Under the pieces are notes generated by a model. The model worked only from the letters and a program-made list of their open reading frames with translations. It was not told the DNA's origin and searched no databases. A stretch of 64,000 nt of DNA, taken from positions 1-64,000 of the forward strand of contig NZ_DASZCQ010000253.1 of NCBI RefSeq assembly GCF_035942955.1. Reading direction: 5' to 3'. A program made the position numbers and the translations under genes. This document shows, piece by piece, positions 27,404-36,267 of the stretch (position 1 is the stretch's first letter; each line of letters begins with the position of its first letter). Source of the DNA: DASYTH01 sp035942955. GTDB lineage: Bacteria; Actinomycetota; Actinomycetes; Mycobacteriales; Pseudonocardiaceae.

Positions 27404-27940
27404 TTAGAAAACGGTGAACGTGGTCGTCAATTCCGCATAGTCGCAGTCGAGCGCCTGGCGTTCGTCGGTGTCGTACTCGTCCGGGTCCTGGTTGAGCACC
27501 CGGAACATCGGCACCGTGGTCGAGGCACCCTGGCTCGGGAACGGCTGGCTCTTGCTGCCATCGTGGTCGGTCGCGAAGCAGCTCGTGTCCTCGAACAGAT
27601 CCATGGTGCTGCGGCTCTGTACCCGACCGGTGACGTCGAGGTTGGCGGTGAAGGTGATCCGTACCCGGACCTCATCGCCCCAGCAGGCGTCCCGGGACCA
27701 CGTCTGCGGGCTGGTCTCGCGGACCACTTTGGAGCTTTCGTTGGGCAGTTCGATGCCGCTGCGGAATGTCTTGACCTCGTCGGACCACGGCCAGTCCTCC
27801 TCGTCGTGGATGAGCAGCGTGAAGGCAGGTTGGACGGTGCGCGGCGGCAACGTGGCGTGGGCGGTCGCCGCCGACCCGAGCACGGTCGCGACGGTCGCGG
27901 TGAGCAGGCCGGCGATCCCGAGTGCTCGCCTCATGGACAT
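27404..27940 (-). CDS. Secreted protein of unknown function
   Basis: A 178-residue protein. The ATG at 27940 follows AAGGGA at good spacing. A signal peptide covers about residues 1-29 (GSAATAHAT). The mature part is acidic and beta-rich, with segments such as FTLLIHDEEDWPWSDEVKTF and VRVRITFTANLDVTGRVQSR, and has four cysteines that could form disulfides. No family is recognised. Not obviously linked to its neighbours. Confidence 0.75.
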   Translation of the reverse strand: MSMRRALGIAGLLTATVATVLGSAATAHATLPPRTVQPAFTLLIHDEEDWPWSDEVKTFRSGIELPNESSKVVRETSPQTWSRDACWGDEVRVRITFTANLDVTGRVQSRSTMDLFEDTSCFATDHDGSKSQPFPSQGASTTVPMFRVLNQDPDEYDTDERQALDCDYAELTTTFTVF

Positions 27941-28140
27941 GACGTATCCCTTTCAGGTATCGGTGAATTCGGCCCGGACTGGCGGCCCGGCCCGGGGTGC
28001 GATACCAGGAAACGGGAGTGGGACGGCCCGCGCCTGAGTAGTCATTACTCAAGTCCATCATCAACAGGGAGGTGGGGTCGGCGCATGAGCCGTTGCTGGC
28101 AAGGAGAACTTGGCGCATGCCTGGATCGCCGCGGCTGTCG

Positions 28141-28806
28141 TCATGCGGGTTTTTCGGTGAGGGCCTTGGCGAGTTCGGCGCGGTTGGTGACACCGAGTTT
28201 GGTGTAGGTGCGGTGCAGGTGGTTGTTGATGGTGCGCACGGAGAGGGTGAGCGCGGCGGCGATGTCGCGGCTGGGGGTGCCGGCGGCGGCGAGCAGGGCG
28301 ATCTGGCGTTCGCGGTCGGTCAGGGGATGGCTGGTCCGGGTGGTGGCCAGCAAGGGGGTGCGGGCTCCTTGGCATTGCGCGGCAAGGGTTGTTGCCCTTA
28401 CCGCGGCCGCGGCGGCGGCCCGGGGCTTTCCGGTCAGGTGCAGGGCGGAGGCTGCCGCGGTGGCCGCCTCGGCGGCCAGCAGGGATGCGCCGACCTGTTC
28501 CAGTTCGTCGGTGACGTCGAGGAGTTGCGCCGGGTCCCCGGCGGCGAGGGCGGCGGCCAGGTGGGCGCGCGCGGAGGCGAACGGCCCGTCGCAGAGTCGA
28601 GCCAGCTCGGCCAGCCGGTCGGTGACCCCGTTGGCTGCGCCGAGCCGGGCCATGTCGGTGCGCAGCAGCGCCTCGGAGCTGAGGTGTCCGGTCTTCGCGG
28701 CCGTGGCGGCGGCGTCGGCGAGCACGGTCCGGGCTCGTTCCGGATCGCCGCGGGCGACCAGCAGCCACGCCTCGCCCAGCCGCTCCTCTCCGGCCAGGTG
28801 CGCCAC
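28141..28806 (-). pseudogene. C-terminal fragment of a LAL/LuxR regulator
   Basis: Only the last 220 residues of a large LuxR regulator remain: a helical repeat region and a complete LuxR helix-turn-helix (LTDRERQIALLAAAGTPSRD, then SVRTINNHLHRTYTKLGVTN). The ATPase part is missing; homology stops at about 28806, where the opposite strand immediately enters a truncated serine hydrolase. If translated from an internal start, the fragment could still bind DNA, but it has lost its sensor and ATPase. Confidence 0.7.
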
Positions 28807-28811
28807 CCGAG

Positions 28812-29210
28812 GGTCGGATCACCGGGTGGAAACAGAACATCTTCAGCTATCCGCCGATCGGCTCACCCGACGCCGGAGCGCACACCACCGCGGCCGACCT
28901 GGTGCGGTTCCTGCAAGCCCTGCGAGCCGGCGAGCTGTTGTCCGCCAAGCGGACCGAACAGTTCCTCACCCCGCAGATCCGACACCACGACCGGGATGAC
29001 GGCGAGGTGTGGTACGGCCTCGGCCTGGAGTTCACCCTCGATCGGGACGGCTCGATCCGCAACTACTACAAGGACGGGCTCAACCCCGGCGCCCGTGGGA
29101 TCGCCCGCCACTATCCCGCTGACAACCTGGATGTGGCGATGCTGTCCAATGCCCAGGACGGCGGCTCGGCCGTGATCCGGGAAATCGACCGCCAGATCAG
29201 GGCGTCATAA
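28812..29210 (+). pseudogene. C-terminal fragment of a beta-lactamase-fold serine hydrolase
   Basis: The frame runs from about 28812 (ITGWKQNIFSYPPIGSPDAG) through HTTAADLVRFLQALRAGELL to NLDVAMLSNAQDGGSAV, the C-terminal half of class C beta-lactamase-like serine hydrolases. The N-terminal part with the SxxK nucleophile is absent. The truncation point lies head-to-head with the truncated LuxR gene, so one deletion or rearrangement removed the 5' ends of both. Confidence 0.65.
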
Positions 29211-29322
29211 CTCTACACGGTCGAACCGAAGTGTAATACGGCAATGTCACCCTGATCCCGTCTGGGCGAGTAGACGCACTGGAGTAGCCGCTGTTGTAGC
29301 AATTCGGTTGTTTGGCATGTGC

Positions 29323-30180
29323 TCAGCCCTTGAAGGCGCCGTCGAGGATTCCGGCGACCATGCGTTTGCCGACGAAGAAGAAGAGTATGAGGAGGGGGAT
29401 GGTGGCGAGGAAGGAGCCGGACATGGCCAGGCCGAGGTCGATGGCGAAGTTGTTCTGCAGGGCTTTGATGGCGATCTGGGCGGTGTAGCGCTCGGGTGAC
29501 TTGAGCACGATGAATGGCCAGAGGAAGTCGTTCCAGGCGGTGACGAATCCGAACAGGCCCAGGACGAAGGCGGCGGGTCGCACGATCGGGAACGCGATGC
29601 GCCAGAAGATCTGCCAGGTGCTGGCGCCGTCGATGCGGGCGGCCTGCATGAGCTCGTCGCCGATGGTCATGGCGATGTGCTGGCGCATCCAGAAGATGCC
29701 GAAGGCGCTGGCGAGGCCGGGAACGATGAGGGCTTGGAGAGTGTCCACCCAGCCAAGCTCCGAGATGATCAGGTACTGGGGAATGATCGCGAGCTGGGTG
29801 GGCACCGTCATGGTGAGCACGACGATGAGGAACAGCGTGTTGCGGCCGGGGAATCGCAGTTTGGCGAAGGCGAAGCCGGCCAGCGCGCACAGCAGTGCCT
29901 GGCCGGCGCCGATGGTGGTAGCGACGATGAGGCTGTTGAGGATGGCCTGCAGGAATGGCACGGTGGCCAGGACCAGGCCGGCGAGGTGGAAGAAGTTGCC
30001 GCCGGGCGCGATCTCCGGTGGCATCTGGGTGGCGGTGGCGGTGTCGGTGGTGGCGACGATGAACATCCAGTACAGCGGGAAGAGACAGGCGACGCAGGCC
30101 AGGGACAGCAGCAGGTAGTGCCACCACCGTACGCGGTCCATGCGCCGGCGCCGGGGGGCGCGGACCGGAAAGCTGATCAT
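29323..30180 (-). CDS. Sugar ABC permease, MalG/CebG type
   Basis: A 285-residue permease with six transmembrane segments. The EAA loop is AARIDGASTWQIFWRIAFP (about residues 185-203), and the ending RMVAGILDGAFKG is typical of MalG-group subunits. The start overlaps the stop of the upstream permease (ATGA). It is the last gene of a CebR-boxed operon: GH62 remnant, binding protein, MalF-type permease, this gene. Like CebEFG, it should import a plant-wall oligosaccharide and borrow an ATPase encoded elsewhere. Confidence 0.87.
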   Translation of the reverse strand: MISFPVRAPRRRRMDRVRWWHYLLLSLACVACLFPLYWMFIVATTDTATATQMPPEIAPGGNFFHLAGLVLATVPFLQAILNSLIVATTIGAGQALLCALAGFAFAKLRFPGRNTLFLIVVLTMTVPTQLAIIPQYLIISELGWVDTLQALIVPGLASAFGIFWMRQHIAMTIGDELMQAARIDGASTWQIFWRIAFPIVRPAAFVLGLFGFVTAWNDFLWPFIVLKSPERYTAQIAIKALQNNFAIDLGLAMSGSFLATIPLLILFFFVGKRMVAGILDGAFKG

Positions 30181-31145
30181 CGATGTGCTCCGTGGATGCG
30201 GGCGGACAGCAGGTAGTTGATCGACGCGATCACGATGATGATCATGAACAGGGCCACGCCGATGGCGGCGCCGTAGCCGAACTGGAACTGGCCGAATCCC
30301 TGCTCGTAGAGGAACAGGGTGAGGGTCTGGCACTGGCGGATCGGTCCGCAGGTCAGCGGCGCGGAGGGGGAGATGAGCAGCGGTTCGGTGAAGATCTGCA
30401 GTCCGCCGATGGTCGAGGTGACGACGGTGAAGATGATGACCGGGCGCAGGGCCGGGATGGTGATGTGCCGGAACTGCTGCCAGGTTCCGGCGCCGTCGAT
30501 GGCCGAAGCTTCATAGATCGCGCGCGGGATGGCCCGCAGTGAGGCCAGGTAGAGCAGGGTGGTGTAGCCGAACCAGCGCCAGGCCACCATGGTGGCGATG
30601 AGGACGTGACTGCCCCAGGTGGACTGCACGAAGTCGAACGGTTCCACCCCGACCAGGCCGAGCAGCCAGTTCAGCAGGCCGAAGTCGCGGTCGAACAACT
30701 GCGCGAACACGATCGCCGTGGCGGCCACCGAGGTGATGTAGGGCACCAGCAGCGACATGCGGAAGAACGTCGCGAACCGCAGCCGGGCGTGGTTGAGCAG
30801 GTGTGCCAGCAGTAGCGCGACCGCGAGTTGTGGAACGGTGGACAACAACCAGATGCTGACCGTGTTGGTCGTGGCGTTCCAGAACCGGGGGTCCTCCAGC
30901 ATGCGGGCGAAGTTGTCGGTCCCGATGAAGGTGCGCTCACCGATCGGGTTCCAGTCGAACAGTGCGACGTAGAAGGTGAACAGCAGCGGGAAGAGCCCGA
31001 ACACCGCGAAGATGAGGAAGAACGGCGCGGTGTACGCGTAGGGGGTCAGGCGTTCGACCGGGCCCCCGGCGATGTGCCGGCGGGCGCGCTCACGCGTCGG
31101 CGCGGTCGGGGGTGTGCTTGCTCGCGCCGTGGTCACGGTCCGCAC
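30177..31145 (-). CDS. Sugar ABC permease, MalF/CebF type
   Basis: A 322-residue permease starting at GTG 31145. It has six predicted transmembrane segments, the MalF-type N-terminus (PYAYTAPFFLIFAVFGLFPL) and the EAA loop EASAIDGAGTWQQFRHITIP. The insert APLTCGPIRQCQ lies in an external loop. It lies 14 bp downstream of the frameshifted binding-protein gene. The permease itself is intact, but without a functional binding protein the transporter is probably idle. Confidence 0.87.
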   Translation of the reverse strand: MRTVTTARASTPPTAPTRERARRHIAGGPVERLTPYAYTAPFFLIFAVFGLFPLLFTFYVALFDWNPIGERTFIGTDNFARMLEDPRFWNATTNTVSIWLLSTVPQLAVALLLAHLLNHARLRFATFFRMSLLVPYITSVAATAIVFAQLFDRDFGLLNWLLGLVGVEPFDFVQSTWGSHVLIATMVAWRWFGYTTLLYLASLRAIPRAIYEASAIDGAGTWQQFRHITIPALRPVIIFTVVTSTIGGLQIFTEPLLISPSAPLTCGPIRQCQTLTLFLYEQGFGQFQFGYGAAIGVALFMIIIVIASINYLLSARIHGAHR

Positions 31146-31159
31146 GTCTCACGCCGTGG

Positions 31160-32427
31160 TCATTTGCCGATGGCGGTCTTGATGTTGCGCAACGCGGCCT
31201 CCCAGGCGTCGTCCGGATCACCCGCGCCCTGCTCGACATTGGTGAGAGCGTTGAGGAACTCCTGGCCGATGGCCGAGCTGTCCGGTCCGATGTAGAACGG
31301 GGTGAGTCCAAGCAGCGACGAGGTGTAGATCTTGCCGACCGGAGCGTTGGAGAAGAACGGCTCCTGCCGCGAGGTCAATCGGGGATCCTGGTAGACGGAC
31401 GGGGTGGTGGGCAGCGAGCCTTCTACCAGGAAATGTTCCAGCTGCCCGGTCGGTGACTGCGTCTCGGCGATGTAGTTCCATGCTGCCTGCGGGTTGTTCG
31501 CCCGCTTCGGGATGGCGAGATAGCTGCCACCCCAGTTGCCCCTGCCGCCCGGAATCGTTGCGATGTCCCATTTTCCATTGGTGTCGGGCGCGTTCATCCG
31601 GATCGCGTTGAGCATCCAGGACGGCGCGGCGAGCACCGCGAACTGACCTTGGCCCATGGCCGCGCTCCAGCCGGTGGAAAACGACGACTGCTTGGCCGTG
31701 ACACCCGCGCGAATGGTCTTCAGGGCCAGGTCGAACGCCTGCTTCACCTGCGGGTTACGGTCATAGACCAGGTTGCCCGCCTCGTCGTAGTACTTCTGCG
31801 ACCCCTGGTTGACCGCCTGGTAGAACACGCTCGTCGCGGCGTTGTCGACGAACGCCTTGCCCGTGGCGGCGGTGTACCGGGTGCCGGTCTCGATGAAGGC
31901 GTCCCAGGTGGGCCAGAGCTGGCCGACGGCCTCCCGATCGGTCGGCAACCCAGCCGCGGCGAACAGGTCCGTGCGGTAAGCCACCGCCATGCCGCCGACG
32001 TCGGTCGGGATCCCCAGGATCTCCCCGTTCCTCGTAGTGCTCTGGCTGATCACCCAGTCCAGGTAGTCACTCTTGATCCCCTCCGCGCCGAAGCCGCGCA
32101 GATCGTGGAAGTTCTGCGGCTGCTGCACGAACTTCGGCAGGTCGTCGCCCTGGATCAGCACCAGGTCCGGCACTTTCCCGCCGGCCAGCGCGGTGGTCAG
32201 CGCCTGCGCGGTCTCCACCGTGGTGCCCACCTCGGTGAGCTTGATATCGATGTCCGGGTGTTTCTGCTTGTAGACGTCGACTGTGGCCTTCTGGTTGATC
32301 CCAGTGAACGACCAAACTCGAACGACCGACCGCCCGTCTGATCACCGCCCGAACCGGGCGTACACCCGAGCGCCAGCACAAGAGTTCCGGCCAGGACGAT
32401 CGATGACGCGGTGCGCAATTTTCTCAT
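31160..32427 (-). pseudogene. Oligosaccharide-binding lipoprotein (CebE-like), frameshifted near the N-terminus
   Basis: The start at 32427 gives a lipoprotein signal (IVLAGTLVLALGCTPGSGG). At about 32335 one base appears to be missing: restoring a G in GGTCGGTC gives VVRVWSFTGINQKATVDVYK, then KHPDIDIKLTEVGTT, which joins the long downstream frame. That frame (from 32230) is a normal SBP_bac_1 protein, with RTDLFAAAGLP, PTWDAFIETGTRY and APSWMLNAIRMN. The ATG overlaps the stop of the GH62 remnant, showing that the two were one coupled operon. Decay or a sequencing slip could explain the frameshift. Confidence 0.8.
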
Positions 32428-32864
32428 GACAGTGTCCATCGCTGGTTGGTGCCGGGACAGGTCCAGATGATCAGATGGGTGCTATCGGCGTCCGATCTGC
32501 CGGTGGCGTCGACGTTTTGTCCGGCGACCGCCGATAGTTCTGCACGGACACCGGCGGTTGGGTGGCTCAGCAGGGAAGTTGGGTGGGTTGGCAACCCGCG
32601 AGCCAGGGCGGCAAGGAGTCCGCTCGCGTTAGGATCCAAGCCTCGGTAGAAGTACCGCAGCCGGCGCGGGCTGATCGTCCGAGTCAGGTCGACACTGTCG
32701 CAGATGACTTTCCCGTGGCTGATGTGCCGGCGCCACTGTCCATTAGAGAAGGTAATGTTGACGGGCCGGGCGAGCGGGTTGGATCCGGGTGGCGACCATA
32801 CCGGTCTCCACGACCTCAGCGACAGCGCGATCAGGCCGCTCCCGGTCCGCGCACGACCAGGCAT
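32424..32864 (-). pseudogene. Internally deleted GH62 arabinofuranosidase with ricin-lectin remnant
   Basis: The 146-codon frame starts with a good ribosome site (GGGAGGGG) like that of the GH62 gene at 9680. After about ten codons it jumps to the GH62 C-terminus: LARPVNITFSNGQWRRHISH matches FARSNNVTFPNGQWTRDISH of the intact protein, followed by LRYFYRGLDPNASG. The last 40 codons read as a ricin-type lectin end (STHLIIWTCPGTNQRWTLS). The catalytic Asp and Glu positions are gone. Here the lectin lies after the catalytic domain, the reverse order of the intact homologue. It is not expected to be active. Confidence 0.75.
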
Positions 32865-32900
32865 CGCGAACCCCTCCCGGCATCGAAGCCGCTCTACTCC

Positions 32901-32914
32901 TGGGAGCGCTCCCA
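32901..32914. promoter_or_regulatory. CebR box upstream of the sugar ABC operon
   Basis: TGGGAGCGCTCCCA, identical to the box at 9707-9720 and to the known CebR operator. It lies 37 bp before the GH62 remnant start and should control the whole minus-strand operon through both permeases. Confidence 0.85.
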
Positions 32915-33189
32915 GCCGCTGTTCGAAATTTCGGATTTCGTTTGATCTATCGGACGTATGGCATCACGGTAACGACACGACTCGTCACGGTCAACTATGG
33001 CCCTAGCCAATTCGCATAGCGCACCGAAAAGGTTTTCGTTGTGGTTCTCGGACACTCTGACTGGCATTGCGCGGGGTCAAGACATGTTCGAACCGTCAAT
33101 CAAGGAACGTCCAGCCGAGGGTGGTGGTCCAGTGGTTTGCGGCGCGGATGTGGTGGTTTCCCGCAGGCAGGGATGGTGCGCACGGGTTG
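32915..33189. repeat. Duplicated GH62-type promoter region
   Basis: The first 120 bases are homologous to 9721-9840 (see that entry), ending at the shared CACCGAAAAGGTTTTCG. No gene is supported in the remainder. Confidence 0.6.
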
Positions 33190-33471
33190 GAGGCCGAGGC
33201 GGGACGGACTCAGGGCGTCGATGGCACGGTCCGGATCTGGCGGACGACCGGGGCGGGCGAGCCCATCGTGTACCTCGGCTACCAGGCCTCGGTCGAGAGC
33301 GTCGCCTTCGCCCCGCACGGCCACCGGCTGCTCACCACCCACGACGACGGCACCGTTCGAATTCAGCAGTGCGAGGTGTGCAGCACCCTCGACGACGTGC
33401 TCGCGCTCGCCGCCAACCGGACGACGCGGGAACTCACCCCGGCCGGGCGCAAGGCGTTCAGCGTGCCGTGA
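33190..33471 (+). pseudogene. C-terminal fragment of a WD40-repeat protein
   Basis: About 93 codons contain roughly two WD40 blades (GVDGTVRIWRTTGAGEP and SVESVAFAPHGHRLLTTHDD) and then the tail LALAANRTTRELTPAGRKAF. That tail is familiar from the ends of actinobacterial nSTAND/WD40 proteins. No start or ATPase region remains upstream. Confidence 0.6.
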
Positions 33472-33539
33472 GCGATTCAACGAGCGAACCGTTCGGGTGC
33501 CACCGCTTGCTGTGCCCGCCGCGGGTGGCGGCCATCGGC

Positions 33540-34487
33540 TCAGCGCTCGTGGCCCGCGCGCAGCCAGGCGATGTAGTCGGCGGCCGCGCGTTCGGTGTCA
33601 TAGGCGGGCCGGTAGCCGGTGTCCTGCTGGATGCGGGTGATGTCGAGGTAGTTGTGTCGGCCGGTTCCACCGGTGGGCAGGTCGATCCGGGCGTCCGGGA
33701 CGGCCTTCCTGATCGCGGCGATCACCTCGGCGTTGGAGGTCGCGCGGCCGGAGGCCACGTTGTAGGTGCGGTGGTTGAGCCGGTCTGTGGTCTGCAGGAG
33801 GGCGATGGCCCGGCCGCAGTCCTTCACGTAGCACAGGTCGATCGAGTCCTCCGCGTGCGCAGGACCGACCAGAGTGGACAGGTCCGGCTCGGTTCCGCGG
33901 GCGGCGGCATGGACGAGCTCTGGAGCGGCGAAGAACAACGCGCCGTGGGGGTCACCCGGTCCCCAGATGGCGGAGATGCGGTAGTTGATGATCTCGATGC
34001 CGGTCGCGCCGGCCAGATGGTCGGTGAGCAGCTCGCCGATCTTCTTGAACGTCGGGATGAGGTGGGGTGAGGTCATGGGCAACGGCATGTCTTCGCGCAA
34101 TGGGCCCGCGTGGGGCAGGCCGGCGTAGACGCCGATCGTGCTCGCCACGCCGACGCGTGACACGCCCCAGGTCTGGGCGGCCTGCAGGATGTTGAGCAGG
34201 CTGCCGAGCGCCTTGCGAGCGTCCTCAATGGGCTGATCGGCACTGGGTGGCCATGGCATCGATCCCGCGAGATGGACGATGCCGGTGATCTTGTGGCGGG
34301 TGCCGACGTCGAGCAGTGCGGTCAGATCGGTGACGTCGGCCTGCTCCACTGCCACTTGCGGGTTGGCCAGAACAGCCGGTACCTCGGCGGTTCGACGCTG
34401 CACCAGCACGCAGCCCTCGCCGAGGTCGAGCAGTGCCCGCACGGTGTGGGTGCCGATGAACCCGAGACCTCCGGTAACCAGGATCAT
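33540..34487 (-). CDS. NAD-dependent epimerase/dehydratase family protein
   Basis: A 315-residue extended short-chain dehydrogenase. The nucleotide-binding motif MILVTGGLGFIGTHT is at the N-terminus and VHLAGS follows near residue 72. The usual YxxxK catalytic pair is not evident: the expected region reads SPHLIPTFKKIGELL, with no tyrosine four residues before a lysine, so catalysis may differ or be lost. Late blocks (YRISAIWGPGDPHG, YNVASGRATSNAEV) are typical. It is divergent from a MarR regulator that probably controls it. Confidence 0.85.
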   Translation of the reverse strand: MILVTGGLGFIGTHTVRALLDLGEGCVLVQRRTAEVPAVLANPQVAVEQADVTDLTALLDVGTRHKITGIVHLAGSMPWPPSADQPIEDARKALGSLLNILQAAQTWGVSRVGVASTIGVYAGLPHAGPLREDMPLPMTSPHLIPTFKKIGELLTDHLAGATGIEIINYRISAIWGPGDPHGALFFAAPELVHAAARGTEPDLSTLVGPAHAEDSIDLCYVKDCGRAIALLQTTDRLNHRTYNVASGRATSNAEVIAAIRKAVPDARIDLPTGGTGRHNYLDITRIQQDTGYRPAYDTERAAADYIAWLRAGHER

Positions 34488-34507
34488 TGCCTACTCCTGT
34501 CGTCATG

Positions 34508-34527
34508 CTGATTATCAGTTCTACTGA
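34508..34527. promoter_or_regulatory. Overlapping palindromes, candidate MarR operator
   Basis: CTGATTATCAG (34508-34518) and TCAGTTCTACTGA (34515-34527) are overlapping inverted repeats in the 67-bp space between the epimerase and MarR genes. This is the typical position and size for MarR-family sites. Confidence 0.6.
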
Positions 34528-34554
34528 CGATCAGACTAGCTGTAGGATCGGCGG

Positions 34555-35007
34555 GTGTCGAGCACCGATGAACCGAGCCCGGAGTTGAGCCGGAATCTGG
34601 CCTACCTGCTCAAGCATGCGCACCTTCGGATGGCCGAACTGATCACGAAAGTGTTGACGCCACACGGCATTGACGGGCGTGAGCTGGGGGTGCTGCTCGC
34701 CCTCGGCCGCGAGCCGACGTCTCAACAGCAGGCGGCGCAGCGGCTCGGCATCGACCGCACGACGATGGTCGCGATGCTCGACACCCTCGAAGGCAAAGGT
34801 CTGGTATCACGTCATCCAGACGCCGACGACCGGCGCCGCAACGTGGTCGAACTGACCGACGCCGGAAAGGACACCCTCCGCCTGGCCACCCAGGCAAGCG
34901 ACGCCGCCGAGCGCGTATTTCTGGCGCCGCTCAGCCCGCAGGCCGCGGTGCACCTTCGGAACTCATTGCAAACCCTGGTGACCCAGCCGGACAACCAGCA
35001 CTCCTGA
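34555..35007 (+). CDS. MarR-family transcriptional regulator
   Basis: A 150-residue regulator starting at GTG 34555. The winged helix is clear: TSQQQAAQRLGIDRTTMVAM, LDTLEGKGLVSRHPDADDRR and the wing RNVVELTDAGKDTL. Helices at both ends should form the dimer. Divergent from the epimerase gene, which is its likely target. No defect is seen. Confidence 0.88.
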   Translation: MSSTDEPSPELSRNLAYLLKHAHLRMAELITKVLTPHGIDGRELGVLLALGREPTSQQQAAQRLGIDRTTMVAMLDTLEGKGLVSRHPDADDRRRNVVELTDAGKDTLRLATQASDAAERVFLAPLSPQAAVHLRNSLQTLVTQPDNQHS

Positions 35008-35316
35008 GCGCCAGGACAACGTCAGCAGGGCACACCATTCTCATACCTCTCATGCCTGACCGGGTGTTCTGGTGGAGACGTTCGCGTCCTCACGTGCCAC
35101 CTGGCGGGGGGAGAGCGTTGGTTGGCCGTGCCGGGACGGACTTCAAGCCAGCGGAAGATCTTAGGGCCACTGTCCGACTCGACTCTCACACTATTTTCTG
35201 GTGGAGCAAATCTGGAGTCCATATGGTCTCAATTGCGCTATATTGCACTCAACGGCGCTGAATGGAACCGGTTTGACCTGGCGTCCGTAATCGCCGCAGG
35301 TGAGAGGTATACTTGT

Positions 35317-35365
35317 CCCCACACTGGCAGTGTGGGGGTCAGGGTTTCGAACCCTCTCGGCTCCA
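35317..35365 (+). repeat. 3' fragment of a tRNA-Ala(GGC)-like gene
   Basis: CCACA-CTGGCAG-TGTGG (35319-35335) forms an anticodon arm whose loop holds GGC. A T-arm-like segment (35341-35357, GGTTTCGAACC) and the acceptor strand CGGCTCC with discriminator A at 35365 follow. No matching 5' half (a GGAGCCG acceptor strand and D-arm) precedes it, and the T-stem has mismatches. A terminator follows directly. This fits the distal attachment site of another integrated element, or a decayed tRNA gene. Confidence 0.55.
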
Positions 35366-35373
35366 CCCTTTGG

Positions 35374-35420
35374 AAGAGCTCTCTCGGTTCAGGTGTTTCG
35401 CCTGCTGGGAGGGCTCTTTT
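35374..35420 (+). terminator. Rho-independent terminator after the tRNA fragment
   Basis: AAGAGC (35374-35379) pairs with GCTCTT (35413-35418), with further pairing inside (CAGG/CCTG around TGTTTCG), and the stem ends in TTTT. Such hairpins commonly follow tRNA genes. Confidence 0.6.
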
Positions 35421-35575
35421 CGTGTGTCGGGAGATCGTCTGCGATCTGGTTGCTCGGTCGTGTCTGTCCATTCGGGTGGAAGGATTCAGGAGGATCCGGG
35501 CCTCCTGTTGTGATCTTGGGTGCGATAGCTGACCGCGTATCTCCACCTCGATACGACGTGTGCAACGGGCTGGGG

Positions 35576-36220
35576 TCAGCCGGGATCGTGCCGTGCTGTG
35601 GCGGGTTCCGGGTGGTTCGCTGTGCGCGGTGCCGATCCGTAGAGTGCGTGGTCGACCAGGTGCGTGGCGATCGACTCGTCGAAGGGCACCTTGAGTACGA
35701 GTAGCCGGTGGTAGCAGGCGCCCCACAGCTGGTCCACGATGATGTCGAGGTCGGCGTCCTCGCGGAGCTGACCGTCCCGCTGGGCGACGCGCAGGCGCTC
35801 ACGCGCGAGCTCGCGGCGCGGCTGTGCATAGGTCTGCGACCAGGCCCGGGCGAGATCGGGGTCCATCTGGGCCGCGCCGACCAGCTCGGACACGGGCTGC
35901 TCGGCACCCTCGTCCTTCAGCCAGCGGACGAACGCGGTGAGCTGAGTGATCAGATCGGCACGCACGTCCCCGGTGTCGGGCAGCTCCAGCACCTGTCGGC
36001 TCTGGACGAAGTACGCCTCGGCCGCGAGCGCGCCCGGCGACGGCCACCACCGGTACAGGGTCGTCTTGCTCGCTCCCGCTTCTGTCGCCACCCGGTCGAA
36101 CGTGACCGCTCGCATGCCGTCCCGCAGCAGGATGCGCCCCGCGGCGGTGAGCACGGCGGCACGCACCTCGGCCGCCGGTCGCCGGCCTCGGCCGCGCCGA
36201 CCAGGAACGTTCTCGGACAT
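35576..36220 (-). CDS. TetR-family transcriptional regulator
   Basis: About 214 residues from ATG 36220 (a GTG four codons earlier is possible). The N-terminal helix-turn-helix reads VTFDRVATEAGASKTTLYRW. The C-terminal domain (DLITQLTAFVRWLKDEGAEQ, then DPDLARAWSQTYAQPRRELA) is of the kind annotated TetR_C_16/AcrR-like. It is divergent from an SDR gene and shares an operator region with it. Intact. Confidence 0.88.
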   Translation of the reverse strand: MSENVPGRRGRGRRPAAEVRAAVLTAAGRILLRDGMRAVTFDRVATEAGASKTTLYRWWPSPGALAAEAYFVQSRQVLELPDTGDVRADLITQLTAFVRWLKDEGAEQPVSELVGAAQMDPDLARAWSQTYAQPRRELARERLRVAQRDGQLREDADLDIIVDQLWGACYHRLLVLKVPFDESIATHLVDHALYGSAPRTANHPEPATARHDPG

Positions 36221-36267
36221 TCGCCATCCCACATGTAGACAGATTGTTCATTTCGGGTGTAGCTTGT

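Larger units (their letters stand above)
35008..35575. other. Intergenic region with tRNA fragment
   Basis: No gene is supported in these 568 bp. They contain a partial tRNA (35317-35365) and a following terminator, listed separately. An 11-base string, TTCTGGTGGAG, occurs twice (about 35067 and 35198). Confidence 0.5.

Noticed and set aside
26965..27417. Plus-strand frame of about 150 codons with PEVFYEKLLFAAG
   Set aside because: It runs through a strong terminator hairpin and overlaps the 3' end of the opposite gene; the start region is low-complexity.
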